DNA of 54,703 nucleotides from an uncultured Alphaproteobacteria bacterium (GCA_947588655.1 CANPYS010000008.1:1-54703), one strand, 5' to 3'; counted from the first letter of the stretch, positions 43,745-51,931 are shown. Translations and numbers: made by a program. Notes: generated from the sequence alone by a model not told the origin.

Positions 43745-44716
43745 ATGAGTACATTTACGGTTTTGGAATCAGTTTTACGCCCCTTGGCTTATTGGTACAA
43801 TCAGGAAAACATTGAGGAAGTAGCGATTAATCGCTCGGGGCAGATATGGCTTCGGTTGCGTGGCAAGAGGGCTTATCCTTGGGTGATGTACAAAGATGAA
43901 AAATTAACCAAAGAATATTTGACGGATTTATTATATATTGTGGCAAACACTTACGAGTTGCCGTTTGACCCCATTTCAGGTTCGCCGGTGGTGTATGCGA
44001 CAATCCCTGGAGATCATCGTTTTTCGGCGATTGCAGGGCGCAACATTATGTATGATCAAGATGACCTCACAGGCGGTGTGGCGTTAACCATTCGTGTCCA
44101 TGCCGATGACGTGGCTTTTGGTCTTGAAGATTACGGCTTAACGCAAGGTAAGGGCTTGCATAAAATTAACCCCTTAAAAAACATCAAAGATCCTGAAGAT
44201 CCTTATGAGCGGTTGCTTTTAAGCATTAAGCGTGGCGATCATATTTTGGTTAGCGGGGCGACATCAACAGGTAAAACAACGTTTTTGAATAACTTATTAA
44301 AAATTTTGGATATTCATAAGCGGATTGTGACCATTGAAGATACGCGCGAACTTTTAGTGCCACACCCGAACCGCGTGCATTTAGTGCTTTCGCGTACGGA
44401 GCAAACCAACCAAATGGATTATGCCAAAATCATTGACTTGGTGGTGCGTTTTACGCCAGATGCAATTATCGGTGGCGAGATTTCAACATCAAATGCCGGC
44501 GCGCTTTGGGAGCTGATGGGTTCTGGTCACGATAACTGCTTAGCAACCATACACGCCGAAAGTTCCGAGGCAGCTTATCAAGCGTTTACGGATCGTATTT
44601 TACACACTTATCCGAGCATTGACAGAGCCAAAACCATTGAGGAAATGCGGCACAAATTGCGTGTGGTGCAAATTAACCGTGACGGCAACCTCCGCGCCAT
44701 TACAGAAGTCACATAA
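43745..44716 (+). CDS. virB11: Type IV secretion ATPase VirB11
   Basis: VirB11 is the hexameric cytosolic ATPase at the base of the channel. It has an N-terminal domain (VLRPLAYWYNQENIEEVAINRSGQIWL) and the P-loop SGATSTGKTTFLNN at about residues 170-183. The Asp box is IEDTRELLVPH, Walker B is RFTPDAIIGGEI, and the His box is GSGHDNCLATIHAES. The length of 323 aa is normal. TAAGGAATAAAGTC lies before the ATG, 11 bases after the VirB10 stop. It is the last gene of the operon; virD4, the coupling protein that normally follows, is absent from the window. Confidence 0.97.
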   Translation: MSTFTVLESVLRPLAYWYNQENIEEVAINRSGQIWLRLRGKRAYPWVMYKDEKLTKEYLTDLLYIVANTYELPFDPISGSPVVYATIPGDHRFSAIAGRNIMYDQDDLTGGVALTIRVHADDVAFGLEDYGLTQGKGLHKINPLKNIKDPEDPYERLLLSIKRGDHILVSGATSTGKTTFLNNLLKILDIHKRIVTIEDTRELLVPHPNRVHLVLSRTEQTNQMDYAKIIDLVVRFTPDAIIGGEISTSNAGALWELMGSGHDNCLATIHAESSEAAYQAFTDRILHTYPSIDRAKTIEEMRHKLRVVQINRDGNLRAITEVT

Positions 44717-44960
44717 AATAAAATTAAACAACATTGTCATTCCAAAACGACCCCAAAGCAAGCGTTACAGAGCGGTGACCCTCTCATAATGTCACTCTGA
44801 GGACTTTAGTCCGAAGAGTCCAGGAAAACCCACTCTCGTCACTCTGACACCCGCAGAGTGGAAGAGTCCAGAACACCTCTCCCGTCGTCACTCTGAGCGT
44901 CAGCGAAGAGTCCAGGAAAAACGAATCAAATTGTCATGCTGAACGCCCCGTCCGTCATGC

Positions 44961-45119
44961 TGTGGAGCCTATAAAAACAACAAAAGTAATTGTTGTTTTT
45001 TAGGCGATATAACGCGTATGTTAGCTTGCTTTGGTGCCGGCAGGCGCCGATGCAAGCGTTACAGAGCGGTGACCGAAGCGAGTTAGTTTTGCGACGAACG
45101 CAAAACTTACGAGCAAGAA
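44961..45119 (+). repeat. ~155-bp structured dispersed repeat, copy 4
   Basis: Stems are ACAAC/GTTGT, GGTGCC/GGCGCC and TTTTGCG/CGCAAAA. Like copy 2 it is flanked by GTCATGCTG and TGTTTCAGCATCT, meaning it interrupts the GTCATGCTGAACTTGTTTCAGCATCTC palindrome at the same point. Confidence 0.87.
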
Positions 45120-45303
45120 TGTTTCAGCATCTTTTTATAAGAGATCCCGAAACGAGTTCGGGATGACGATTCGGATGTTTTTCCTGGATTCTTCGGCGGT
45201 AAACCGCCTCAAAATGACAATTTTTGAGTTTTGGATTTCTTTAAAAAACAGCATAAAAATATCAAGTAAAATCAATTAATTATATGGAAACATCTCAAGA
45301 AAA

Positions 45304-45404
45304 CGTACGTTTAAATGTGAAAAATGTCAAGTATTTTTTTTTCAAAAAAATCAAATACTTAATTTTTTAAAAATACCTGAAAAAAATGCACATTTAAACG
45401 TACA
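45304..45404. repeat. AT-rich segment with terminal inverted repeats, copy B
   Basis: CGTACGTTTAAATGT at 45304-45318 faces ACATTTAAACGTAC at 45390-45403 as a perfect 14-base inverted repeat. The AT-rich interior has an internal hairpin (AAGTATTTTT ... AAATACTT). It shares its ends with 14180-14269 and lies 120 bases before the small ORF at 45528. Confidence 0.65.
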
Positions 45405-45527
45405 ATAAAATTGTAAAAACTATTATTATGGATATTATAAGTAAATCTTGCAGATGGCAGGTTTTCATATGTATTTTAAGTAATAGTTTTTTTAATAAAA
45501 TTATTAATAAAAAAATACAATCATATT

Positions 45528-45782
45528 ATGAAAACAACGAAAAACTTAAACTTCCTCAATTGCATTTCTGCAAAATCAATAATTATAATAAGTTTTATAA
45601 TTTTGATTATAGGATCAATTTTTATAAAGAGTATGACAGTTTTCGTAGTGCTCTACGGCGCTGTCTTCGGCACCATTTTTATTATTGGGTGCCTGAAAGG
45701 AGGAAGAAGGTTTATACTCTCCTTCCTATACTTTTACGCGAGCATATCGCTCGCGGGGCTTATAAAAATGCTTCTCAGTTAG
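45528..45782 (+). CDS. Possible small membrane protein (84 aa)
   Basis: Three hydrophobic stretches (IIIISFIILIIGSIFI, VFVVLYGAVFGTIFIIGCL, FILSFLYFYASISLAGLI) separated by short charged turns suggest a real membrane protein. A competing longer frame over the same bases looks like random low-complexity sequence. There is no Shine-Dalgarno before the ATG. A strong hairpin terminator follows 20 bases after the stop, supporting a transcribed gene. Family and function are unknown. It is very AT-rich, suggesting it may be acquired or fast-evolving. Confidence 0.45.
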   Translation: MKTTKNLNFLNCISAKSIIIISFIILIIGSIFIKSMTVFVVLYGAVFGTIFIIGCLKGGRRFILSFLYFYASISLAGLIKMLLS

Positions 45783-45803
45783 AGGGGGTACTGTAAGATT
45801 TAT

Positions 45804-45841
45804 GAACCCCCGAATACTTTATTGTATGCGGGGGTTCTTTC
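45804..45841. terminator. Terminator between the small membrane ORF and the convergent gene
   Basis: GAACCCCCG-A-ATAC pairs with GTAT-G-CGGGGGTTC (one mismatch) and is followed by TTTC. It recalls the GAATAC/GTATTC loop-proximal stem of the WG-gene terminators. Confidence 0.8.
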
Positions 45842-45882
45842 TTGGGCTCTATGTCACGCTCAAAAGTATTTACTCATTTAGC

Positions 45883-46176
45883 TTAATCCAACACGTCGGC
45901 TTCATAGGCATAAACAATTTGGCTTTCGTTTTCGTCCTCAGTGTTTGAGAGTTCGCAAACCATTAATTTGTCGGCATCTTCCAAGCTATCAAAAATTTCG
46001 TCAGAAATAGATTCCAGCAAAACAACCTCATCAGCGTTGCGAAAAAGTTCAGCTGAGCTGTCTTCGGGGTGTAAAATAATTTTAGCATTATCCGGTTGTG
46101 TTTCCGAGGCATAAAGCAAGAGCAAAACCTCGTCTTCATCATTAACCACAAAATCATAAGTAGAATTTTCTGCCAT
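45883..46176 (-). CDS. Small acidic protein, function unknown
   Basis: This 97-residue, strongly acidic protein (many Asp/Glu, few basic residues) has no signal peptide or membrane segment. Alternating hydrophobic and acidic stretches (YDFVVNDEDEVLLLLYASE, EVVLLESISDEIFDSLEDADKL) suggest a small alpha/beta fold. AAAGGATACGGCT precedes the ATG, giving good start support. It is divergent from the membrane protein at 46309. No family was recognised. Confidence 0.7.
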   Translation of the reverse strand: MAENSTYDFVVNDEDEVLLLLYASETQPDNAKIILHPEDSSAELFRNADEVVLLESISDEIFDSLEDADKLMVCELSNTEDENESQIVYAYEADVLD

Positions 46177-46308
46177 AGCCGTATCCTTTGCGTTATTTTT
46201 GAATAAGCCTATAAAAAAATTCTTAAAAAATGATTAGTGTTAATATTTTTGTAAAAACAGATGCGCCACCTCTCTAAATTTTATATTATTTAGCTGAAAG
46301 GAAGAAAA

Positions 46309-46971
46309 ATGTCGGCGCTTTTAGATCGTGTGGTGGAGTTTTGGAAATGGCCTTTTGCGCTGTATATGTTTGTGTCTTTGCCGTCATTTTTTGATTCATT
46401 AGATTTCTTTTCATTTGCAAACTACAAGTTTTTAGCGATGTTTGCGGGTTTTGGGTTGTTTTATTTTGGGCGGACGGTTTCAGATGCCTCGGTCAGAACA
46501 TCTATGCAGGTCATTGCGCACGAACTCACGCACTCGTTTTTTGCGCTTTTAACCTTGCACAAAGTCAAGCACATCAGGCTTAACCCTGATGACACGGGCG
46601 GCGAAATGGGCTTTGAGGGCAAGGGCAACTGGCTGATTGTGATTGCGCCTTATTTCTTTCCGCTTTTCGGACTTTGCTATATGGTTGTTATGACCTTTAT
46701 GCCTGAAAGCCTAATTTTTAACGGCATTTTGGGTTATTTTTTAGGTTATCATACCGATACGGTTTGCTCGCAAATTCACCCCAAACAGACGGATTTACCC
46801 AAAGTCGGTTACACCTTTTGTTGGCTATTTTTGCCAGGGGCAAACTTTTGGATTATCGGGAGCTTTTTAGCTTTTAATAGCCGCGGTTGGGAGGGCATAA
46901 AAGTCTATTTTGACTTGATTAACCGCTTAAATTATCAACACCTTGAAACAGTCATTAAGCTTATATTTTAA
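46309..46971 (+). CDS. Membrane protein with HExxH motif, M50-like
   Basis: The 220-residue polytopic protein has hydrophobic segments at about residues 40-60, 115-150 and 170-190. The motif HELTHSFFALL (about residues 71-81) sits at the start of a hydrophobic stretch, as in the HExxH zinc site of membrane-embedded M50-type peptidases. A later DTV/HPKQTDLPKVG region might supply the third ligand but does not match the usual motif, so activity is uncertain. GAAAGGAAGAAAA precedes the ATG. Its end overlaps the convergent LD-carboxypeptidase gene by 11 bases. Confidence 0.72.
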   Translation: MSALLDRVVEFWKWPFALYMFVSLPSFFDSLDFFSFANYKFLAMFAGFGLFYFGRTVSDASVRTSMQVIAHELTHSFFALLTLHKVKHIRLNPDDTGGEMGFEGKGNWLIVIAPYFFPLFGLCYMVVMTFMPESLIFNGILGYFLGYHTDTVCSQIHPKQTDLPKVGYTFCWLFLPGANFWIIGSFLAFNSRGWEGIKVYFDLINRLNYQHLETVIKLIF

Positions 46972-47842
46972 GCTCTTTTTTATCAGCATCTAACACCACG
47001 CGCGCGCCAATCGGCAACACATAGCGGCTTTTAATATGCCCATACGGAAAGTTCTCAAGCGCGGGAACATTGTGCTTAAGGGCAAATTCCTTGATAATCT
47101 GATGCACGGTGCCATCGCCAGAATCAGCTTCTGTGCAGTCTAAAAATTGCCCGAAAACAAGTCCTTTAATTTTGCTGAAATTTTTTTCAAGCGAAAGCCT
47201 GTTAAGCATTAAATCTAGCTTATAAGTATGCTCGCCGACATCTTCAATAAGCAAAATTTTATCTTTCAAATCAGGCAAATATTTTGTGCCAACAAGATAA
47301 TGCAAAACCGAAAGACAACCCCCGACTAAAACGCCCTCTGCCTTGCCGTTTACAAGTGTTTTGCCACCTTTTAAAACTTGCGGCTGACCACCCAAAACAG
47401 CGCGCATAGATTTTTCAATCCGCTTATCTAACGGACCGTTTTTAAAATCAAAAATTGGCAAAAAACCTGTCCAAGAAACATTTTGGCTCAAGGCATAGGC
47501 CGCGTTTTGCAAAGCCGTTGAGTCAGAAAGCCCAAAAACAGGCTTGGGGTTTTTCTTAATGATTTTCCAATCAACATAGGGCAAAACGCGCGTGCAACCT
47601 GCGCCACCCCGAATACAAAACACGGCCTTTATCGCGTGCTCGGCAAAAGCCGCGTTAATATCCGCCGCGCGCGCCTCATCAGAGCCAGCCATATAAAAAT
47701 GTCTTTGAAAAACATGCGGCATTAAAACAGGTTTTAAGCCTTGCTTTTCAAGCCAAGTCAAGCCGTCTTTTAAACGCGATTTTTCAACCCAACCCGACGG
47801 CGCGATAAGCGCAACTTGATCTCCTTTTTTCAAAAGCGCCAT
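46961..47842 (-). CDS. ldcA: LD-carboxypeptidase (peptidase S66, LdcA-like)
   Basis: The enzyme cleaves the terminal D-Ala from murein tetrapeptides in the cytosol, yielding tripeptide for recycling. Family marks are VALIAPSGWV at the start, FCIRGGAGCTRVLPYVDW, the nucleophile Ser at about residue 106 in FGLSDSTAL, Glu in LLIEDVGEHTYKLDLML, and the C-terminal GHIKSRYVLPIGARV with the catalytic His. Length (293 aa) is normal. The ATG at 47842 directly abuts the TAA of the upstream Mur-ligase gene, so the two are co-translated. That pairing supports a shared recycling role. Confidence 0.92.
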   Translation of the reverse strand: MALLKKGDQVALIAPSGWVEKSRLKDGLTWLEKQGLKPVLMPHVFQRHFYMAGSDEARAADINAAFAEHAIKAVFCIRGGAGCTRVLPYVDWKIIKKNPKPVFGLSDSTALQNAAYALSQNVSWTGFLPIFDFKNGPLDKRIEKSMRAVLGGQPQVLKGGKTLVNGKAEGVLVGGCLSVLHYLVGTKYLPDLKDKILLIEDVGEHTYKLDLMLNRLSLEKNFSKIKGLVFGQFLDCTEADSGDGTVHQIIKEFALKHNVPALENFPYGHIKSRYVLPIGARVVLDADKKELKI

Positions 47843-49204
47843 TTATAAGCCCTCCAAAATTTCTTTACAAAACAGGGGCAACGTGTTATCGCGCGCGCCC
47901 ATAATAATGATACGATCGCCTTTTTGCGCTAAGGCAATCAGCCGATTCTTTATTTCATCACGCGTTTGATAAAATTCGGCGCAAACACCCAATGACACGG
48001 CAAAGTCAATAAAGTCTTTAGAAGAAATATCGCGCGTGACTGTGCCACCGGCATAAAAAATTTCGGGCATAAAAAGCATGTCGCCTTTTTGAAGTGTTTG
48101 CGCAAAGCTTTGCATAATCTCGCGCCCCATCATGCGCATGGGCGAAAATCCGTGCGGCTGAAACATCACAAGCAAGCGCCCCGCATAATCGCGCAAGGCG
48201 GAAACCGAGGCGCGGACTTTATCGGGATTGTGCGCAAAGTCATCAATGACAGTCACGCCCTTTTGAACGCCAATCACATCTAAGCGCCGTTTGGCACCTG
48301 AAAAAGTTTCTAAAGCTTTGGCAGCCTCGCTATAAGATATACCCAAAAACGAACACGCGGCAATCGCGGCGGCGGCGTTGGCGGCATTAAAAGCCCCAAT
48401 AAGTTTTAAGCTGAAAGTCTGCCCCAAAAGCTTATAAGACAAGCCGTTTGGCAAGGGTTTAATGTCAGAAATATAAACATCGGCTTTGGCGTTTTGAAGC
48501 GAAAATGTCCGGATGTTTTGATTGGCTTTCAAAAGCGGTTCGCAATAAGACGAGTCCAAATTAACAACCGCGCCGAGCCGCGCTCTTTGCACAAAATCTG
48601 AAAAAAGTTTTTGAAGCTCGTCAAGGCTTTTATGATCAAGCCCGATGTTGGTCACAACCGAAACAGCAGGGTTATATTTTTCAATAGAACCGTCGCTTTC
48701 ATCAGCTTCCACAACCAAAATTTTTTCATCGCCCAAAATAACGTTCGGAATGCCTTTTTGATTTTCATAATTTTTCAAAAGCCCGCCATTAATGACAGTT
48801 GGCTTTATATGAAGAACGTCTAATATATAACCAATCATCGCGGTAACGGTTGTTTTGCCGCTTGTGCCGCCAACCGCCACCCCATAAGGCGCGGCATTAA
48901 AAAGTTGCGCCAAAAGATCAGAGCGTTTTTGAACTTTAACACCTCGCTCAAGGGCGGCCTTCACATCGGGGATAGTGTCTTCAACTGCGGTGGAAACATA
49001 AAGGCAATCTAAATCAGGGCTAACGGCCGAGCCGTCTTGCTTAAAAATCTTAATACCCAAGCTTTCAAGCGCCTTTTTTTGTTCTTGATCTTTGCCCTGG
49101 TCAAAACTTCTGTCTGAGCCACGCACCTCAAAGCCGCGCGCTTTCATAACCTGCGCCAAAGCGCTCATGCCACTGCCGGAAATGCCGCAAAAGCTGATTT
49201 TCAT
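47843..49204 (-). CDS. Mur ligase family protein, Mpl- or MurC-like
   Basis: This is an ATP-dependent ligase joining UDP-MurNAc to an amino acid or peptide. It shows the Rossmann start KISFCGISGSGMSALAQVMKARG, the ATP loop GGTSGKTTVTAMIG, NIGLDHKSLDELQ and DDFAHNPDKVRASVSAL. Both MurC (adds L-Ala) and Mpl (re-attaches tripeptide) fit these motifs. The neighbouring LD-carboxypeptidase, which makes tripeptide, argues for Mpl, but a MurC with unusual loops cannot be excluded. I chose the ATG at 49204 (MKISF) because AGGA is six bases upstream; 49207 is also possible. Length is 453 aa. Confidence 0.88.
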   Translation of the reverse strand: MKISFCGISGSGMSALAQVMKARGFEVRGSDRSFDQGKDQEQKKALESLGIKIFKQDGSAVSPDLDCLYVSTAVEDTIPDVKAALERGVKVQKRSDLLAQLFNAAPYGVAVGGTSGKTTVTAMIGYILDVLHIKPTVINGGLLKNYENQKGIPNVILGDEKILVVEADESDGSIEKYNPAVSVVTNIGLDHKSLDELQKLFSDFVQRARLGAVVNLDSSYCEPLLKANQNIRTFSLQNAKADVYISDIKPLPNGLSYKLLGQTFSLKLIGAFNAANAAAAIAACSFLGISYSEAAKALETFSGAKRRLDVIGVQKGVTVIDDFAHNPDKVRASVSALRDYAGRLLVMFQPHGFSPMRMMGREIMQSFAQTLQKGDMLFMPEIFYAGGTVTRDISSKDFIDFAVSLGVCAEFYQTRDEIKNRLIALAQKGDRIIIMGARDNTLPLFCKEILEGL

Positions 49205-49224
49205 CATTCGTCCTTTCAAAAAGA

Positions 49225-50046
49225 TTATAAGGCATCGTACAAATCTTCGTCTTCACGCTCGGCGGCTTGGAGGCTTTTATAATCAATAATGATGTAAGTT
49301 TGCCCGTCGCCGTCTGCCAAAAGCGCTAACGTTACGCCAATCCCGTCGCCCTCAAAAGTAGCATAAAGTGTGGATTCGCCACTGATAAGTTTTTGCAAAA
49401 AGCCTGTTGAGCCAATTTCTTGCGCCGTTTGTTTTAAAGACGTTGTGGTTGTGCCGTCATCGTTAGGGATTGTTTCTTCCACATTTTCAATAGCAGGGCT
49501 AAAAAACTCTTGCGCATTGCCATATTTCTTTTCCAAAATTTTATAATATTTCCGATATTCGGCAACGCCTTTTGAGGCGGAAGCGTCATCTTTCAAATAA
49601 CGCCCGTAGGCGGCAATGCGCCACAAGGCGTTGTTATTGCCGAAACTACCTAAAACATCACGAAAAGCGTCAACAGGCTTGGGCAAATGATATAAGGCGT
49701 ATGTGTTTGGCGAATCTTTAACTTCAACCTTTTGCATACGCACGCCCAAAGCCTTAATTTCCTCAAGACCTGCCGACCATTTAAGCCCGAACGGCGCGTT
49801 TTTATAAATTACCTGATTTATTTTGTTTTGAGAAACAGTGCTCATTGTCGGACGACGTTTATCAATTTGCAATTTTTTAGGGGCGGCTTGCAAAATTTCA
49901 ACCGCGTTCATTTGACCGCTTTGCCCCTCTTTTTGTTGTTTCATTTCTTCTGAAACCATAATATCGTCAAAAAAAGCCTCTTCGGCATAAGCCGCGCCTG
50001 AAACCAAAATTAACCCCAAAACAAAAAAGAAATTAAATTTTTTCAT
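49225..50046 (-). CDS. Exported protein of unknown function upstream of mpl-ldcA
   Basis: A signal peptide (MKKFNFFFVLGLILVSGAAYA) is followed by a 250-residue mature part. Its segments are FGLKWSAGLEEIKALGV (about residues 93-109), WRIAAYGRYLKDDASASKGVAEYRKYYKILEKKYG and VTLALLADGDGQTYIIIDYKSL. The start of the conserved part resembles small periplasmic proteins in which an aromatic-Gly motif precedes an amphipathic helix. No family is claimed. It lies 20 bases before the Mur-ligase gene on the same strand, probably in one operon. Confidence 0.72.
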   Translation of the reverse strand: MKKFNFFFVLGLILVSGAAYAEEAFFDDIMVSEEMKQQKEGQSGQMNAVEILQAAPKKLQIDKRRPTMSTVSQNKINQVIYKNAPFGLKWSAGLEEIKALGVRMQKVEVKDSPNTYALYHLPKPVDAFRDVLGSFGNNNALWRIAAYGRYLKDDASASKGVAEYRKYYKILEKKYGNAQEFFSPAIENVEETIPNDDGTTTTSLKQTAQEIGSTGFLQKLISGESTLYATFEGDGIGVTLALLADGDGQTYIIIDYKSLQAAEREDEDLYDAL

Positions 50047-50150
50047 AAGTGCCTCGCATATCAGATAAAAAAAGATTGAACGCCGTTTTATTTTGTTTTA
50101 TGTTAGCAAATATACAACTTAATTTGTTAATTTAAATATAAGATTTACAC

Positions 50151-50744
50151 ATGGACAAGGATAATATTCAAGAAAATTTAGTCAACAAAGGCCGTGAGCT
50201 GATTAGCCGCAACGGTGCCGAGGGCTTGACGGCGCGCAAACTTTCTGATGCGTCTGGTTATTCGGTTGGCACAATTTATAATCAGTTTGGGAATATGGAT
50301 AATTTTATTTTAATTCAAAATTATCTAACTTTGGACAGTCTTTATAACAGGCTTTCGGGCTTGCAAGCATCAGGCACGGCTTATCAGCGGCTTAATCTTT
50401 ATGTACATGAGTTTATCAACTTTGTTTTAGAAAACAAAAATCTTTGGTATTTGGTTCATTCATTTCATTTGCGCAACAATAACAGGCATTTTTCAAAGGT
50501 TTATTTACGCCGCGTGGTGCGCATTACACAATTGGTGGAGAGCGCTTTCAAAACGCTTTACCCTGAAATTGAAGTGCCGGAGCGGATTTTAATGTTACAA
50601 GTGATGTGGTTGTCGCTGTTTTCATTAAGTTCATTTTTAACGACTGACGCGCTAGATAAGTTTAGCAAAATCAACAAGACAACATTGTGCGAGCTATTTT
50701 TAAACACATATTTGGCTGGTTTAAAGGTTTTGGAAAAGGCATAA
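50151..50744 (+). CDS. TetR-family transcriptional regulator
   Basis: The N-terminal helix-turn-helix at about residues 12-50 (GRELISRNGAEGLTARKLSDASGYSVGTIYNQFGNMDNFI) is the typical TetR DNA-binding part. The helical remainder (197 aa in total) is the ligand-binding/dimerisation part, with aromatic residues (NLWYLVHSFHLRNNNRHF). It is divergent from the exported-protein gene at 50046, a usual place for an operator. Its TAA directly touches the truB ATG, so it is co-transcribed with truB-rpsO-pnp. The ligand is unknown. Confidence 0.9.
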   Translation: MDKDNIQENLVNKGRELISRNGAEGLTARKLSDASGYSVGTIYNQFGNMDNFILIQNYLTLDSLYNRLSGLQASGTAYQRLNLYVHEFINFVLENKNLWYLVHSFHLRNNNRHFSKVYLRRVVRITQLVESAFKTLYPEIEVPERILMLQVMWLSLFSLSSFLTTDALDKFSKINKTTLCELFLNTYLAGLKVLEKA

Positions 50745-51650
50745 ATGAAGCGCACCAAGCACAAGGACATCAACGGCTGGCTTATTGTGGACAAGCCGCG
50801 CGGTATGAGTTCAACCGAAGTTGTGAATATAACGCGGCGGCTTTTTGATGCCAACAAAAACGGCCACGCCGGCACGTTAGACCCTTTTGCAACGGGCGTT
50901 TTACCAATTGCCTTTGGCGAGGCGACAAAGCTTATACCTTATGTTATGGACGGCGTGAAGGAATATGAGTTTATTCTAATATTCGGAACAATGACAGATT
51001 CCGGCGATTCGGAGGGTAAAATCATACATTCTGGCGGCGCAATTCCAACTTTGGCGCAAATTCAAGATATTTTGCCTTCGTTTTTAGGGGTACAGGAGCA
51101 AATTCCGCCGGCGTATTCGGCAATCAAAATCAACGGCGAGCGCGCTTATAATTTGGCGCGGCGCGGTCTTGCGCCCGAAATGCCCGCACGCGAGATTAAA
51201 ATTTTTGATTTAAAGCTTTTAGGGCAGGTCGCCGCCGATTCGTTTTCGTTTAGGGTGCGTTGCTCCAAAGGAACATACGTTCGGACGCTCGGAATGGACA
51301 TTGCTCGCAAACTCAAGACCATCGGGCATTTGAGCGAACTCAGACGAACAAAATGTTCAATTTTTTCGCTTTCAGATACGATTTTACTGGAAAATTTAAA
51401 AAATATAGTGTATGAAGATAAGCGACAAGGTTTTCTTTTGCCGGTTAAGACGTCACTGCGCGACATCGCGGTGATTGCCGTTTCGGTTGAAGAAGCTACC
51501 AAATTAAAGCAAGGTCAAAGCCTTTCTCCAAGAGGGCGTGAACAACTTCAAGGGTTGGCGGCAGCTTTGTGTCATGATTGTTTGGTCGCACTTGTCCGGA
51601 TTGACGAACGTAAAATTTCGCCGATTCGTGTTTTTAACCTCCTAACATAA
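50745..51650 (+). CDS. truB: tRNA pseudouridine-55 synthase TruB
   Basis: The enzyme makes the universal pseudouridine 55 in the tRNA T loop. It shows GWLIVDKPRGMSS, the catalytic-Asp motif GHAGTLDPFATGVLPI (Asp at about residue 46), EYEFILIFGTMTDSGDSEG, QIPPAYSAIKINGERAYNLAR and RVRCSKGTYVRTLGMDIA. At 301 residues it is normal length. The start has no spacer after tetR, indicating coupled translation. The truB-rpsO-pnp order is widely conserved. Confidence 0.96.
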   Translation: MKRTKHKDINGWLIVDKPRGMSSTEVVNITRRLFDANKNGHAGTLDPFATGVLPIAFGEATKLIPYVMDGVKEYEFILIFGTMTDSGDSEGKIIHSGGAIPTLAQIQDILPSFLGVQEQIPPAYSAIKINGERAYNLARRGLAPEMPAREIKIFDLKLLGQVAADSFSFRVRCSKGTYVRTLGMDIARKLKTIGHLSELRRTKCSIFSLSDTILLENLKNIVYEDKRQGFLLPVKTSLRDIAVIAVSVEEATKLKQGQSLSPRGREQLQGLAAALCHDCLVALVRIDERKISPIRVFNLLT

Positions 51651-51658
51651 AGGAAAAT

Positions 51659-51931
51659 ATGATGTCGCTTACAAATGAAAAAAAACAGGAAATTGTTGCT
51701 AAATATGGCACAAAACCTGGTGACACAGGTTCGCCGGAAGTCCAAATTGCGATATGGACGTACCGGATAAACGCTTTGATTGAACATTTTAATGTTCATC
51801 AAAAGGACCTACATTCTCGTCAAGGCTTGATGAAAATGGTCAGTCGGCGTCGTCACTTGTTGGATCACTTAAAGAAGACGAGTGAAGAACGTTATCAGGC
51901 CATTATTCAAAAGTTAGATTTGAGGAAGTAA
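51659..51931 (+). CDS. rpsO: 30S ribosomal protein S15
   Basis: The product is a primary binder of 16S rRNA helices 20-22. It shows KYGTKPGDTGSPEVQIAIWTYRI, HSRQGLMKMVSRRRHLLDHLKK and RYQAIIQKLDLRK, the whole family pattern, in about 89-90 residues. Two adjacent ATGs exist (51659 and 51662). The second has better spacing from AGGA (7 bases) and gives the usual MSLT start, so the true start may be 51662. It lies 8 bases after truB. Confidence 0.97.
   Translation: MMSLTNEKKQEIVAKYGTKPGDTGSPEVQIAIWTYRINALIEHFNVHQKDLHSRQGLMKMVSRRRHLLDHLKKTSEERYQAIIQKLDLRK

Larger units (their letters stand above)
44717..45420. other. 700-bp repeat-filled spacer after virB11
   Basis: There is no gene here. It contains a fragment CAAGCGTTACAGAGCGGTGACC (44759-44780) and several CGTCACTCTGA...GAAGAGTCCAGGA repeats (44791-44925). 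Structured-repeat copy 4 lies at 44961-45119, followed by TTCAGCATCT/CCCGAAACGAGTTCGGGATGACG and GGATTCTTCGGCGGTAAACCGCC (45120-45219). An AT-rich segment with terminal inverted repeats is at 45304-45404. No classical terminator of the secretion operon is evident. Confidence 0.8.

Noticed and set aside
45428-45796. 122-codon frame overlapping the small membrane ORF
   Set aside because: Asn/Lys/Tyr-rich low-complexity product without features; the overlapping 84-codon frame has regular hydrophobic segments and is the better candidate.
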